Positions 44,534-56,517 of a DNA stretch of 64,000 bases are shown piece by piece; the stretch's first letter is position 1; the number at the start of each line of letters is the position of its first letter. The translations under genes and the position numbers were made by a program. The DNA lies in the NCBI RefSeq assembly GCF_023091745.1, contig NC_068911.1, positions 157,838,004 through 157,902,003 on the forward strand, read 5' to 3'. Origin of the DNA: Budorcas taxicolor. Lineage: Eukaryota; Chordata; Mammalia; Artiodactyla; Bovidae. Under the pieces are notes generated by a model that did not search any database, had not been told where the DNA came from, and was given only the letters and a program-made list of their open reading frames with translations.

Positions 44534-46854
44534 TAGTCATTAAATGATATTATTTGTATCAGTTTATATAATTCCTTTGAACCAGAGAATTTAAAAAAAT
44601 CTCATTCAAATTCTTAATCTCTTAATCCACAAAGAACTCCCTCTTTTCACTAAAAGAATTTTTTCTTCAGTAATAAACAGAAGATTCTTCTTTTCCTTAT
44701 TTCTTTTTCTTGAAATGAAACCATCATGTACTCAACTTCTGTTCCCTGGGCCCCTCATCCACTTCTATGGTTCTTGCATATTTTACTTTTTAAGGAAATT
44801 TAAGGAAAAATTCAAAAGTTGTGGTCCACTTATTACATTCTGGAAACTAAGGTTTCAACCAGTTCCAGTCATTAAAGCTGAACTAAAAATGTGAATGTAT
44901 CATAAAGGACTTGCAACATGGAAACGAAAACTCAGTGTCAATTGCCTGGTCCCACGGCCATGCATGGACCTCTTCGGTACTTTTCTTTGCTGGAGTCCTG
45001 AGCACCAGCACGTCTGCGGGGGCCTTTCCAACAAGATTAACTTCTCTTCTTCAGTGTTTATTTTTCCCTGCTCTAAAGTCTTGTCTTTCAGCTTACTAGG
45101 AAAATCATAAAGTCGCATAAAGTAATTCTGTGTGTGTGTGTCCCTGACAGAAAATTTTCCAGTCCTTTTAAGAAGCCTCCTTAATTATTACATGTGGTTT
45201 TGTGGCGGTTTTTGAGGTTGTTTCCTCACCGATACCTGGTGAGTGAGTGAGTTCCTGAGTTTTGACTAAGCGGATTTGCCAGTGAGCCTTGCCAGACAGA
45301 GAAAAAGTTGACCCAAAGCCTCAGGACTGCTTTCACCTAGAGTTCCAGGTTATTATGTTCTGATTTGAAGTATCGATTTCTATCGTCTATTAGGAAGTGT
45401 AAAGTTATGTTTATGTTTTCTATTACAAAGAGTAAATCTATTTTCTAACTGAGAAATAACACATATGGCTTTGTTCCAGGTATACCCAATTGGATGACTT
45501 ATAATCAAATTATGAAGACTTACAGGATTTAAAAGAAATATTGCAATTAAATTGTTATTCCTGATGCTATCTTTTCATGTGTAGTTCTGTAATCTACCAG
45601 CAGGTTGCAGCAGAGGGCTAGCTTTAGTTTTAAATTGGCTTGCTAAAGGACTTCAGAATCCTTTCTCCCCTCCTTTCTTCATTTCCTAGTCTACTTGCGT
45701 CTCCTCCACCATCTCTCATTCCTTCCTTCCTTTCTTTCCTCCTTGCCATTCTTCTTTCTCTTTCTGACATCAGAAGCCTGATAACCTGTTTACATTTGTA
45801 AGTGGAAGAGCTGGTTCAACAGTGAAATGTGTATGTCAACATCTGAATTTAAAATAATGTCTATGATCCCCTCTTTCCAACTTTTAAAAAACATATTAGG
45901 ATGGAGACTGGAGTAATAGTAACAAGAAATTATGAACTTTCAGTTTGTTTAACAAAGATAATCATAGCAAAACCCAGCTTTGGTTTAAAGTATACAAATG
46001 ATTAAGACTGTATTCCACTCCCATGGTGTATGCAAATGACCTCTTTTTTTTGCTACTACATTTGGAAATGTGAAAGCAAGGAAAAGGCATTTCAATCATA
46101 GCTCTCATCAGTTATTCACTGTATCCAGGCCTCGCGATTGTGTTTCTTTCTTTAATGTGATAGTAAGCAGTAATCTCACAGCTGTGCTTTATTGAGTGAA
46201 CTATATAAGCATCTATATTGAGATTTTGTACACACATAACATGAAAGGAAGAGAAAAGCATCGAGAATAGTGCTTGGCCCACTGCAAAACCATACAAAAG
46301 AACTAATGACTGTCTCTCAGAAGGGTTTTGTTGAGTGACCAGATGTAAGACTGGATTTGTGTTCTGTAATGGGAATCACCATTCAAAACAAATGATTATT
46401 TCAAGGTATAATACTACCTTCTCTTTGAGGCATTACTAGCTTAAATTGTATACTGTTGGTCACTGGGCTGAACTAAAACAGATTCCTCAGCCAAAACTTA
46501 TCTTTTCTGTTTGCTTATCCACTTCATCTATCTATAGTAAATGCATTTACCCAAATCCTACGAAAGAATGTTCCTCACATGTGAAATATGATAGGTGCTG
46601 ACTTTTGGCTATGGTATCAGAAGCTGAGTGTTTATAGTTAGGTGGGAAGTGTTTTAACCTATAGTTTAATTCACAGAAGTATCTTTCATTGGCTGCCCTA
46701 AAGTGTGCTGTCACAGAAGTTTGTAGGAATGATTTTGGGTGCACACCACTGAAGTTGACTCCACATTCAGTGCACAGATATTTATTGAGCTATTATCACT
46801 GGCATGCATTAATCAGAATGGCTATTAACTCTGTGGTTACATGGGGCTTAGGAT
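44534..46854. other. about 2.3 kb unique DNA, no gene seen
   Basis: A (TG)n run lies at about 45130-45141 and a C/T-rich tract at 45655-45770. Frames of 60-75 codons overlap on both strands near 44900-45110, but none has a domain or splice context. Confidence 0.5.
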
Positions 46855-47105
46855 GCGGCAGGAGGGGATGGGGTGGGAGCTTGAGGTTAGCAGATGCAAG
46901 CTATTATTAATATATATAGGATGGATAAACAGCAAGGACCTACTCTATAGTTCAGGGAACTATATTCACCTATCCTGTGATGAACCATAATGGAAATGAA
47001 TACAAAAAAGATTGTATATATATATATTTAATAATTGCTTTGCTATACAGCAGACATTAATACAACATTGTCAATCAACTATACTTCAATAGCAAATAAA
47101 AAAAA
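46855..47105 (+). mobile_element. old L1 3' end fragment
   Basis: Sense-strand L1 3' UTR: 'gggagcttgaggttagcag', 'gataaacagcaaggacctac', 'tcagggaactatattcacc', 'tcaatcaactatacttcaat', ending in an A-rich tail. Confidence 0.72.
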
Positions 47106-48472
47106 CAATTACAGTTGTGTTAAGTGCTATGAAAGAGGAGGGTGTTGTTTTATATGAGAACATAGAAGAAAGACACTCAACCTGCTCTGGGGGTGGGGAA
47201 AGGGATCAGGGAAGCTTCCCTCTGTGACAGGTAGGAAAATTCATTAGCCTCAGAGAGTGGTTTGATCACTGTCTTTAATCTGTAATTAAATGCAGAAATT
47301 ATAATTAAGCACAAAACAAAACCATAAATAATGGAGCACATTAATTTACTGTATGGAGCAATCATTGTGGTAAGTGGTAATATAAATAAAGCCACTCCAT
47401 TTGAAAGGTGATACACTGAATTCTACGAAGAAAGGTTTATCTTTTGTATGGCAAGTCCATGAAAGGTGGCCATTGCTGCTCGCTAAAAGACCACATCTCT
47501 TCAACAATATGGCTCTTTATCTATAGATTAAGACTTTATCTTTTAAGTCTTAATGGAATATATGGATTATAAAGGCATACAGTAAAATCATATTTTGATA
47601 TAAAATAGCATATTTTAAGAGAGTCTATCATTATTTTTTCATATCATTTTCTTTTTTTCTCTCACTATTTTAAAACCCATATCTGGTATCAGTTGTAAAT
47701 CTTATGCTATTTTTCATTGCAAAGTATATTTACATACTCTTCATTCACAAGTAGACTGAATTAATATACTAACCTGAATTGAGGCTGATGGCATACTGAT
47801 GAAGAGATGATAATTAGGAGGTTACATAGCAATAGGTGGTTTAAATATCTTTGTTAATGGAAAAAAGAGGAGGGATAGCATAAAATTAACAGATATTAAT
47901 GAATTCAGGCATTAAAAACATAAAATGAACATAAAAACACATGAGATAGTTCATTAGACTATGGGAGCATAGATCACTCTAGGAAAGGTATGTAAGAAAT
48001 AATGAATTGTAAAAATTATCCAGAATTTTCAGACCATCATCCTGAAAAAAAATGCTGGAAGCAGAGAGATAAATAAAAAATTAACAGTTCAGTTATACCA
48101 TTGTAGAACAGTAATAAAGAATTTTTTGGAAGCCTTTTGTAAAGGACACTTGGAAAAGTTAGTAGAAAATATTGGGACAACACAGAAATAAGTAAAAGCA
48201 AATGATTAACACTGGAAAAAAATAAAGTTTAAACACAAAACAATAAAAAAAATACATAAAGAATATAAATGTGAAGTTCAAAGCTATTGTGGCTTTTGTG
48301 CAGTCACATGACAAATATACAAAAGCATCTAAAATGTGGAAAAAATGAATTGATAAATGTGAACCATGAACTGATGACATCGATTTGTTCCAAGATACAA
48401 AGATACTTGCTTAAAATTTAAGAATAAGTTTATATTATTTTGATTAGATAATAAAAATAGTATTCAGTTCAG
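47106..48472. other. AT-rich DNA, no gene seen
   Basis: 47106-47220 resembles the unnamed old repeat noted at 11385 (aagtgctatgaaagaggagg). The rest is very AT-rich unique sequence. Confidence 0.5.
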
Positions 48473-49560
48473 TTCAGTCACTCAGTCGTGTCTGACTCTT
48501 TGTGACCCCATGAACTGCAGCACACCAGGCCTCCCTGACCATCACCAACTCCCGGAGTTCACCCAAACTCATGTCCGTAGAGTCGGTGATGCCATCTAGC
48601 CATCTCATCCTCTGTCGTCCCCTTCTCCTCCTGCTCCCAATCTCTCCCAGCATCAGAGTCTTTTCCAATGAGTCAACTCTTCGCATCAGGTGGCCAAAGT
48701 ATTGGAGTTTCAGCTTTAGCATTATTCCTTCTAAAGAACACCCAGGACCGATCTCCTTCAGAATGGACTGCTTGGATCTCCTTGCAGTCCAAGGGACTCT
48801 CAAGAGTCTTCTCCAACACCACAGTTCAAAAGCATTAATTCTTCGGCGCTCAGCTTTTTTCACAGTCCAACTTTCACATCCATACATGACCACTGGAAAA
48901 ACCATAGCCTTGACTAGATGGACTTTTGTTGGCAAAGCAATGTCTCTGCTTTTGAATATGCTATCTAGGTTGGTCATAACTTTCCTTCCAAGGAGTGTCT
49001 TTTAATTTCATGGCTGCAATCACCATCTGCAGTGATTTTGCAGCCCCCAAAAATAAAGTCTGACACTGTTTCCACTGTTTCCCCATCTATTTCCCATGAA
49101 GTGATGGGACTGTATGCCATGATCTTCATTTTCTAAATGTTGAGCCTTAAGCAACTTTTTCTCTCTCCTCTTTCATTTTCATCAAGAAGCTTTTTAGTTC
49201 CTCTTCACTTTCTGCCATAAGCGTGGTGTCATCTGCATATCTGAGGTGATTGATATTTCTCCCGGCAATCTTGATTCCAGCTTGTGCCTCTTCCAGTCCA
49301 GCATTTCTCATGATATACTCTGCATAGAAGTTAAATAAGCAGGGTGACAATATACAGCCTTGACATACTCCTTTTCCTATTTGGAACCAGTCTGTTGTTC
49401 CATGTCCAGTTCTAACTGTTGCTTCCTGACCTGCATACAGATTTCTCAAGAGGCAGGTCAGGTGGTCTGGTATTCCCATCTCTTTCAGAATTTTCCACAG
49501 TTTATTGTGATCCACACAGTCAAAGGTTTTGGCATAGTCAATAAAGCAGAAATAGATCGT
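48473..49560 (-). mobile_element. BovB LINE, 5'-truncated
   Basis: Minus-strand BovB from within the RT (KTFDCVDHNKLWKIL, about 49535) to the 3' end (cagttcagttcagtcactc at 48473). It is one of four BovB segments in the window and shows no inversion. I could not define a TSD, because both ends abut sequence containing aaatag. Confidence 0.9.
48474..48977 (-). pseudogene. BovB ORF C-terminal fragment
   Basis: A 167-codon frame holding the post-RT block: TKVHLVKAMVFPVVMYGC, then a WTARRSKQSILKEI stretch and the arginine-rich RRRRGRQRMRWLDGI tail. A frameshift near 49000 separates it from the RT frame at 49147-49563. It is a remnant with no independent function expected. Confidence 0.8.
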
Positions 49561-49563
49561 CAT
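49147..49563 (-). pseudogene. BovB reverse-transcriptase fragment
   Basis: A 138-codon frame with FDCVDHNKLWKI (end of motif A), RTGHGTTDWFQIGKGV, ILSPCLFNFYAEYIM and the catalytic LRYADDTTLM with both Asp residues. It is 5'-truncated and frameshifted before the C-terminal part, hence inactive. Confidence 0.8.
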
Positions 49564-49605
49564 TGATAAGGCAAGGGGATTTTTAGGTCTCTGTGCCTTC
49601 TAACA

Positions 49606-49876
49606 GGGAGAAGGCAATGGCACCCCATTCCAGTACTCTTGCCTGGAAAATCCTATGGACGGACGAGCCTGGTAGGCTGCATTCCATGGGGTCGCTAAGA
49701 GTTGGACACAACTGAGCAAATTCACTTTCACTTTTCACGTTCATGCATTGGAGAAGGAAATGGCAACCCACTCCAGTGTTCTTGCCTGGACAATCCCAAG
49801 GACGGGAGAGCCTGGTGGGCTGCTGTCTATGGGGTCGCACAGAGTTGGACACGACTGAAGTGACTTAGCAGCAGCA
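49606..49876 (+). mobile_element. Bov-A2 dimeric SINE with 11-bp TSD
   Basis: Complete dimer from 'gggagaaggcaatggcaccc' to 'gtgacttagcagcagca'. Perfect TSD gccttctaaca at 49595-49605 and 49877-49887. It lies 45 bp beyond the BovB end. Confidence 0.93.
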
Positions 49877-49887
49877 GCCTTCTAACA

Positions 49888-50667
49888 TTTTAGGGTCGGT
49901 CTGTGAGTTGGAAATAGCCAGTTTCACCAATCAAATCTTTGTACATCTCACCCCATATTTTCTCAGCCACCTCTGTCAGGGGGTAGGCAATGGCATGAAC
50001 TTTCTTAGCAGATACAGCTTGACAACTGCCGCTTTTGTCCCTATCTCTTTAATGCTTGTATAAGGCGGTAGTTTCTGGTGATGAGCCCTTAAAATCTAGA
50101 ATTTGTACTTATATTCTTTCCAAATGCTGAGAAAGAGATATTCCTTCACTTTGTTCCTTGTGGCCTTATTTTTACCAATGGTTACAGCTAGGTTCAAGGG
50201 TCTTTCTGAAAGGTTGTTTAACAAAGATATTCTAACATAATTATCTGGGAAGAAAAGGAACAAAAGAAAGCCATTATACTAATGTCAGCAAATGACGGAG
50301 ACAATGTTTCTGGAGTTTTCAAACTAATTTATAACCAATACCAAGCATTCTCTTGCATGCTTTTAATATTACAGTCTCTAAAAGAAAAATTGGAAAAAAT
50401 ATGAGATATAATAAGGCATAAAAAAGGTTAAGCATACCATGTAATTCAGGACACATTCACTATGATAATATGGCCACAAATTAATCATGTGGGTTGTGGA
50501 AACTAGTCATGAAATGTCTGTTACACTTAAAAACACCCTGGCTTATTGAATATGTGAAAATATGATTTCATTTATGGATTGACCCTCATCCCTTAAAATC
50601 CTAGTGGTAGGACTTCTTTTCCAAAGGATTTGTAAAGGGTTTTACCCCACTTTTTTTTTTACCCCAA
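49888..50667. other. unique DNA, no gene seen
   Basis: No repeat or exon recognised. Confidence 0.5.
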
Positions 50668-50877
50668 GGGCTTCCCTAGTGGCTCAGACGGTGCATCTGC
50701 CTGCAATTTGGAAGAGCCGGGTTTGATCCCTGGGTCGGGAAGATCCTCTGGAGAAGGAAATGGCAACCCACTCCAGTATTCTTGCCTGGAAAATCTCACG
50801 GATGGAGCCTGGTAGGCTACAGTCCACGGGGTCGCAAAGAGTCGGACACGACTGAGCGACTTCACTTCACTTCACTT
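50668..50877 (+). mobile_element. Bov-tA SINE, well preserved
   Basis: From the head (agggcttccctagtggctc) through the B-box (gggtttgatccctgg) to 'gactgagcgacttcacttc'. One of the least diverged SINEs here; several CpG dinucleotides survive in its 3' third, which suggests a young age. Confidence 0.93.
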
Positions 50878-51089
50878 ACACCAGTTTACTGTGTGAAAAT
50901 GAATGAAATAACCTCTACAATGTTAGAAATTTTAGACTCAAAGATGGTGAATTGAAGACAAATATGTTTTCAATTTGGGACAGCATCGGGCTCTTCGGAG
51001 AGCTCATTATCCCTTCAAAACCTTGGTTGAAACTCATTGGTCATCAGTCATCAATACTCTCCAAAGCAGGAGACTGCATGCTCAGGTGC

Positions 51090-51440
51090 ATTATACATAC
51101 GTTACCTATCTATTGATCTATCACCTATCTATCTCTATATTTACACATAGGTATATGTATGCATACACATGTATTAAAAAACTTTGTACTATGTACATGA
51201 TAGATAATATTATGTGCCTTCTATTCTCTATAACTATATATTAGCAATTTTAAAATAAGATATGCTTGTCAAACTTGTGAAATCTATAAATGGACTATAT
51301 AGTACATCATATTATATGTTGTATAACTATAAACATAGTATACACATGTAGTGTATTATATAAATATATATATACATGTACACATATATAGTGTACACAT
51401 ATGTAATATAATATATACATGTGGTTATGTGTATACATTT
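51090..51440. repeat. TA/TACACA-rich low-complexity tract
   Basis: Alternating purine-pyrimidine DNA with repeated tatata, acacata and tacatgta motifs, many of them self-complementary. No gene. Likely a decayed compound microsatellite. Confidence 0.6.
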
Positions 51441-51655
51441 AAAAATAATTGTGTAGGCTGGCAGGGAAGTCTGATCTATGAAGTTATAAAAATACATTCA
51501 GATGTAGTATAATATCCATATGATATATATTTTGCAAATATATGAATTTATTTACATCACATGTATTATATTAACAAATTCTGGGTGGCAGATCTGAGAA
51601 ATTTGATTCATTTTTTTACAATTAAAATGGGTGCACTTTATTGTAGGTAAATTAT

Positions 51656-51736
51656 GCTGTGCTGTGCTAAGTTGCTTCAGTCGTGTTCAACTCTGTGACC
51701 CTATGGACCATAGCCCTCCAGGCTCCTCTGTCCATG
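51656..51736 (-). mobile_element. 81-bp Bov-tA 3' end with TSD
   Basis: Only the last 81 bases of a BovA-type 3' end are present (gctaagttgcttcagtcgtg to 'cctctgtccat'). They are flanked by perfect 10-bp TSDs ggtaaattat at 51646-51655 and 51737-51746, so this is a genuine, extremely 5'-truncated insertion. Confidence 0.87.
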
Positions 51737-51766
51737 GGTAAATTATACCTCAGTAAAGTTGATTTT

Positions 51767-51976
51767 GGGCTTCCCTGGTAGCACAGATGGTAAAGAATAT
51801 GCCTGCAATGTGCAAGACCTGGGTTCAATCCCTGGGTTGGAAAGATCACCTGGAGAAGGGAATGACTACTCACTTTAATATTCTTGCCTGGAGAATTCCA
51901 TGGACAGAGGAGCTTGGCGGACTAAGTCCACAGTATCACAAAGAGTCAGACATGACCGAGCAACTTTTACTTTTTC
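51767..51976 (+). mobile_element. Bov-tA SINE with 12-bp TSD
   Basis: Head 'gggcttccctggtagcacag', B-box 'gggttcaatccctgg', 3' end 'catgaccgagcaacttttac'. Perfect TSD aaagttgatttt at 51755-51766 and 51977-51988. Confidence 0.93.
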
Positions 51977-51988
51977 AAAGTTGATTTT

Positions 51989-52325
51989 ATTGACTATTAT
52001 CTTGAGCCTATTCATTTAGTTTCAATCAGCTCCATTAATTCTCTTTCTTCTCTTTTTAGCTGCTTGTATTGTAGCTACCTCATAATTCTCATAGAACACA
52101 TTTGAAAAATGGTAGACAAAAATGCAAAGGATATTACAATATTTCCATTTTTTTACTTTTAAAAAGCTATGACTGTTTATTGGCCTAAAAGGATATTTTA
52201 ATAACTTCTCTCTGTGGTTCTCAAAAGTTGAAAACAGGAAAATGTACCTTATTCTCAATTGCCCTCAAATGTAAAAAAGCAAAGAAAATAAGTACTGAAC
52301 TCAATTTCTGGATAAAGTGCAAGTA
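51989..52325. other. unique DNA, no gene seen
   Basis: AT-rich spacer between a SINE and the full-length L1. Confidence 0.5.
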
Positions 52326-52340
52326 AATTACATTCATTTA
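52326..52340. repeat. 15-bp TSD, left copy, of full-length L1-BT
   Basis: aattacattcattta recurs exactly at 58654-58668. It fixes both ends of the L1. Confidence 0.94.
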
Positions 52341-52647
52341 TTTTTTATTTTTATTTTTTTTAATTTTAAAATCTTTAATTCTTACATGTGTTCCCAAACA
52401 TGAACCCCCCTCCCACCTCCCTCCCCATAACATCTCTCTGGGTCATCCCCATGCACCAGCCCCAAGCATGTTGTATCCTGCGTCAGACATAGACTGGCGA
52501 TTCAATTCTTACATGATAGTATACATGATAGAATTCCATTCTCCCAAATCATCCCACCCTCTCCCTCTCCCTCTGAGTCCAAAAGTCCGTTATACACAGC
52601 TGTGTCTTTTTTCCTGTCTTGCATACAGGGTCATCATTGCCATCTTT

Positions 52648-55600
52648 CTAAATTCCATATATATGTGTTAGTATACTGTATTGGTGTTTTACTTTCTGGC
52701 TTACTTCACTCTGTATAATCGGCTCCAGTTTCATCCATCTCATCAGAACTGATTCAAATGAATTCTTTTTAATGGCTGAGTAATACTCCATTGTGTATAT
52801 GTACCACAGCTTTCTTATCCATTCATCTGCTGATGGACATCTAGGTTGTTTCCATGTCCTGGCTATTATAAACAGTGCTGCGATGAACATTGGGGTACAT
52901 GTGTCTCTTTCAATTCTGGTTTCCTCGGTGTGTATGCCCTGCAGTGGGATTGCTGGGTCATAAGGGAGTTCTATTTGCAATTTTTTAAGGAATCTCCACA
53001 CTGTTCTCCATAGTGGCTGTACTAGTTTGCATTCCCACCAACAGTGTAGGAGGGTTCCCTTTTCTCCACACCCTCTCCAGCATTTATTGCTTGCAGATTT
53101 TTGGATCGCAGCCATTCTGACTGGTGTGAAGTGGTACCTCATTGTGGTTTTGATTTGCATTTCTCTGATAATGAGTGATGTTGAGCATCTTTTCATGTGT
53201 TTGTTAGCCATCCGTATGTCTTCTTTGGAGAAATGTCTATTTAGTTCTTTGGCCCATTTTTTGATTGGGTCGTTTATTTTTCTGGAATTGAGCTGCATAA
53301 GTTGCTTGTATATTTTTGAGATTAGTTGTTTGTCAGTTGCTTCATTTGCTATTATTTTCTCCCATTCAGAAGGCTGTCTTTTCACCTTGCTGATATTTTC
53401 CTTTGTTGTGCAGAAGCTTTTAATTTTAATTAGATCCCATTTGTTTATTTTTGCTTTTATTTCCAGAATTCTGGGAGGTGGATCATGGAGGATCCTGCTG
53501 TGATTTATGTCTGAGAGTGTTTTGCCTATGTTCTCCTCTAGGAGTTTTATAGTTTCTGGTCTTACATTTAGATCTTTAATCCATTTTGAGTTTATTTTTG
53601 TGTGCGGTGTTAGAAAGTGATCTAGTTTCATTCTTTGACAAGTGGTTGACCAGTTTTCCCAGCACCACTTGTTAAAGAGATTGTCTTTACTCCATTGTAT
53701 ATTCTTGCCTCCTTTGTCAAAGATAAGGTGTCCATATGTGTGTGGATTTATCTCTGGGCTTTCTATTTTGTTCCATTGATCTATATGTCTGTCTTTGTGC
53801 CAGTACCATACTGTTTTGATGACTGTGGCTTTGTAGTAGAGCCTGAAGTCAGGCAAGTTGATTCCTCCAGTTCCATTCTTCTTTCTCAAGATTGCTTTGG
53901 CAATTCGAGGTTTTTTGTATTTCCATACAAATCTTGAAATTATTTGTTCTAGTTCTGTGAAAAATATGGCTGGTAGCTTGATAGGGATTGCATTGAATTT
54001 GTAAATTGCTTTGGGTAGTATACTCATTTTCACTATATTGATTCTTCCGATCCATGAACATGGTATATTTCTCCATCTATTAGTGTCCTCTTTGATTTCT
54101 TTCATCAGTGTTTTATAGTTTTCTATATATAGGTCTTTAGTTTCTTTGGGTAGATATATTCCTAAGTATTTTATTCTTTTCGTTGCAATGGTGAATGGAA
54201 TTGTTTCCTTAATTTCTTTTTCTACTTTCTCATTATTGGTGTATAGGAATGCAAGGGATTTCTGTGTGTTGATTTTATATCCTGCAACTTTACTATATTC
54301 ATTGATGAGCTCTAGTAATTTTCTGGTGGAGTCTTTAGGGTTTTCCATGTAGAGGATCATGTCATCTGCAAACAGTGAGAGTTTTACTTCTTCTTTTCCA
54401 ATTTGGATTCCTTTTATTGCTTTTTCTGCTCTGATTGTTGTGGCCAAAACTTCCAGAACTATGTTGAATAGTAGCGGTGAAAGTGGACACCCTTGTCTTG
54501 TTCCTGACTTTAGGGGAAATGCTTTCAATTTTTCACCTTTGAGGATAATGTTTGCTGTGGGTTTGTCATATATAGCTTTTATTATGTTGAGGTATGTTCC
54601 TTCTATTCCTGCTTTCTGGAGAGTTTTTATCATAAATGGATGTTGAATTTTGTCAAAGGCCTTCTCTGCATCTATTGAGATAATCATATGGCTTTTATTT
54701 TTCAATTTGTTAATGTGGTGAATTACATTGATTGATTTGTGGATATTGAAGAATCCTTGCATCCCTGGGATAAAGCCCACTTGGTCATGGTGTATGATCT
54801 TTTAAATGTGTTGTTGGATTCTGAGTGCTAGAATTTTGTTGAGGATTTTTGCATCTATGTTCATCAGTGATATTGGCCTGTAGTTTTCTTTTTTTGTGAC
54901 ATCTTTGTCAGGTTTTGGTATTAGGGTGATGGTGGCCTCATAGAATGATTTTGGAAGTTTACCTTCCTCTGCAATTTTCTGGAAGAGTTTGAGTAGGATA
55001 GGTGTTAGCTCTTCTCGAAATTTTTGGTAGAATTCAGCTGTGAAGCCGTCTGGACCTGGGCTTTTGTTTGCTGGAAGATTTCTGATTACAGTTTCAATTT
55101 CCATGCTTGTGATGGGTCTGTTAAGATTTTCTATTTCTTCCTGGTTCAGTTTTGGAAAATTGTACTTTTCTAAGAATTTGTCCATTTCTTCCACGTTGTC
55201 CATTTTATTGGCATACAACTGCTGAGAGTAGTCTCTTATGATCCTTTGTATTTCTGTGTTGTCTGTTGTGATCTCTCCATTTTCATTTCTAATTTTATTG
55301 ATTTGATTTTTCTCTCTTTGCCTCTTGATGAGTCTGGCTAGTGGTTTGTCAATTTTATTTATCCTTTCAAAGAACCAGCTTTTGGCTTTGTTGATTGTTG
55401 CTATGGTCTCTTTTGTTTCTTTTGCATTTATTTCTGCCCTAATTTTTAAGATTTCTTTCCTTCTGCTAACTCTGGGGTTCTCCAGTTCTTCCTTTTCTTG
55501 TTGCTTTAGTTGTAGAGTTAGGTTATTTATTTGACTTTTTTCTTGTTTCTTGAGGTATGCCTGTATTGCTATGAACTTTCCTCTTAGCACTGCTTTTATA

Positions 55601-56466
55601 GTGTCCCACAGGTTTTGGGTTGTTGTGTTTTCATTTTCATTAGTTTCTATGCATATTTTGATTTCTTTTTTGATTTCTTCTGTGATTTGTTGGTTATTCA
55701 GGAGTGTGTTGTTCAACCTCCATATGTTGGAATTTTTAGTAGTTTTTCTCCTGTAATTGAGATCTAATCTTAATGCATTATGGTCAGAAAAGATGCTTGG
55801 AATGATTTCGATTTTTTTGAATTCATCAAGTTTAGATTTATGGCCCAGGATGTGATCTATCCTGGAGAAGGTTCCATGAGCACTTGAAAAAAAGGTGAAA
55901 TTCATTGTTTTGGGGTGAAATGTCCTATAGATATCAATTAGGTCTAATTGATCTAATGTATCATTCAAAGTTTGCGTTTCTTTGTTAATTTTCTGTTTAG
56001 TTGATCTGTCCATAGGTGTGAGTGGGGTATTAAAGTCTCCCATTATTATTGTGTTATTGTTGATTTCCCCTTTCATACTTGTTAGCATTTGTCTTACATA
56101 TTGCGGTGCTCCTATATTGGGTGCATATATATTTATAATTGTTATATCTTCTTCTTGGATTGATCCTTTGATCATTATGTAGTGGCCTTCTTTGTCTCTT
56201 TTCACAGCCTTTGTTTTAAAGTCTATTTTATCAGATATGAGTATTGCCACTCCTGGTTTCTTTTGGTCTCTATTTGCGTGGTATATCTTTTTCCAGCCCT
56301 TCACTTTCAGTCTGTATGTGTCCCTTGTTTTGAGGTGGGTCTCTTGTAAGCAGCATATAGAGGGGTCTTGTTTTTGTATCCATTCGGCCAGTCTTTGCCT
56401 TTTGGTTGGGGCGTTCAACCCATTTACGTTTAAGGTAATTATTGATAAGTATGATCCCGTTACCAT
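52648..56466 (-). pseudogene. L1 ORF2 protein (endonuclease/reverse transcriptase), one stop codon
   Basis: About 1272 codons in one frame, interrupted only by a TAA at 54802-54804 (codon 555). The N-terminal APE-type endonuclease shows LNVNGLNAP (Asn13), QETHL (Glu42), MGDFNTPL and the SDHNALRLDL catalytic end. The RT has FIIS-type fingers, AEKAFD (motif A), GTRQGCPLSP and LFADDMIL (FADD, about codon 700). The C-terminal Cys/His cluster starts CWRGCGEKG. The 554-codon part before the stop keeps the whole endonuclease; the 717 codons after it keep the catalytic RT core, so a full enzyme is not made. In most L1 copies a Lys codon stands at this place, so an AAA-to-TAA change is likely. Confidence 0.93.
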
Positions 56467-56517
56467 TTACTTTATTGTTATGGGTTCGGGTTTATACACC
56501 CTTTTTGTGTTTCCTGT

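Noticed and set aside
53027..53503. 158-codon plus-strand open frame, with a near-identical 153-codon frame at 28425-28886
   Set aside because: Both are antisense shadows of the L1 ORF2 C-terminus in the two L1-BT copies. Their similarity reflects the shared element, not a conserved new gene.
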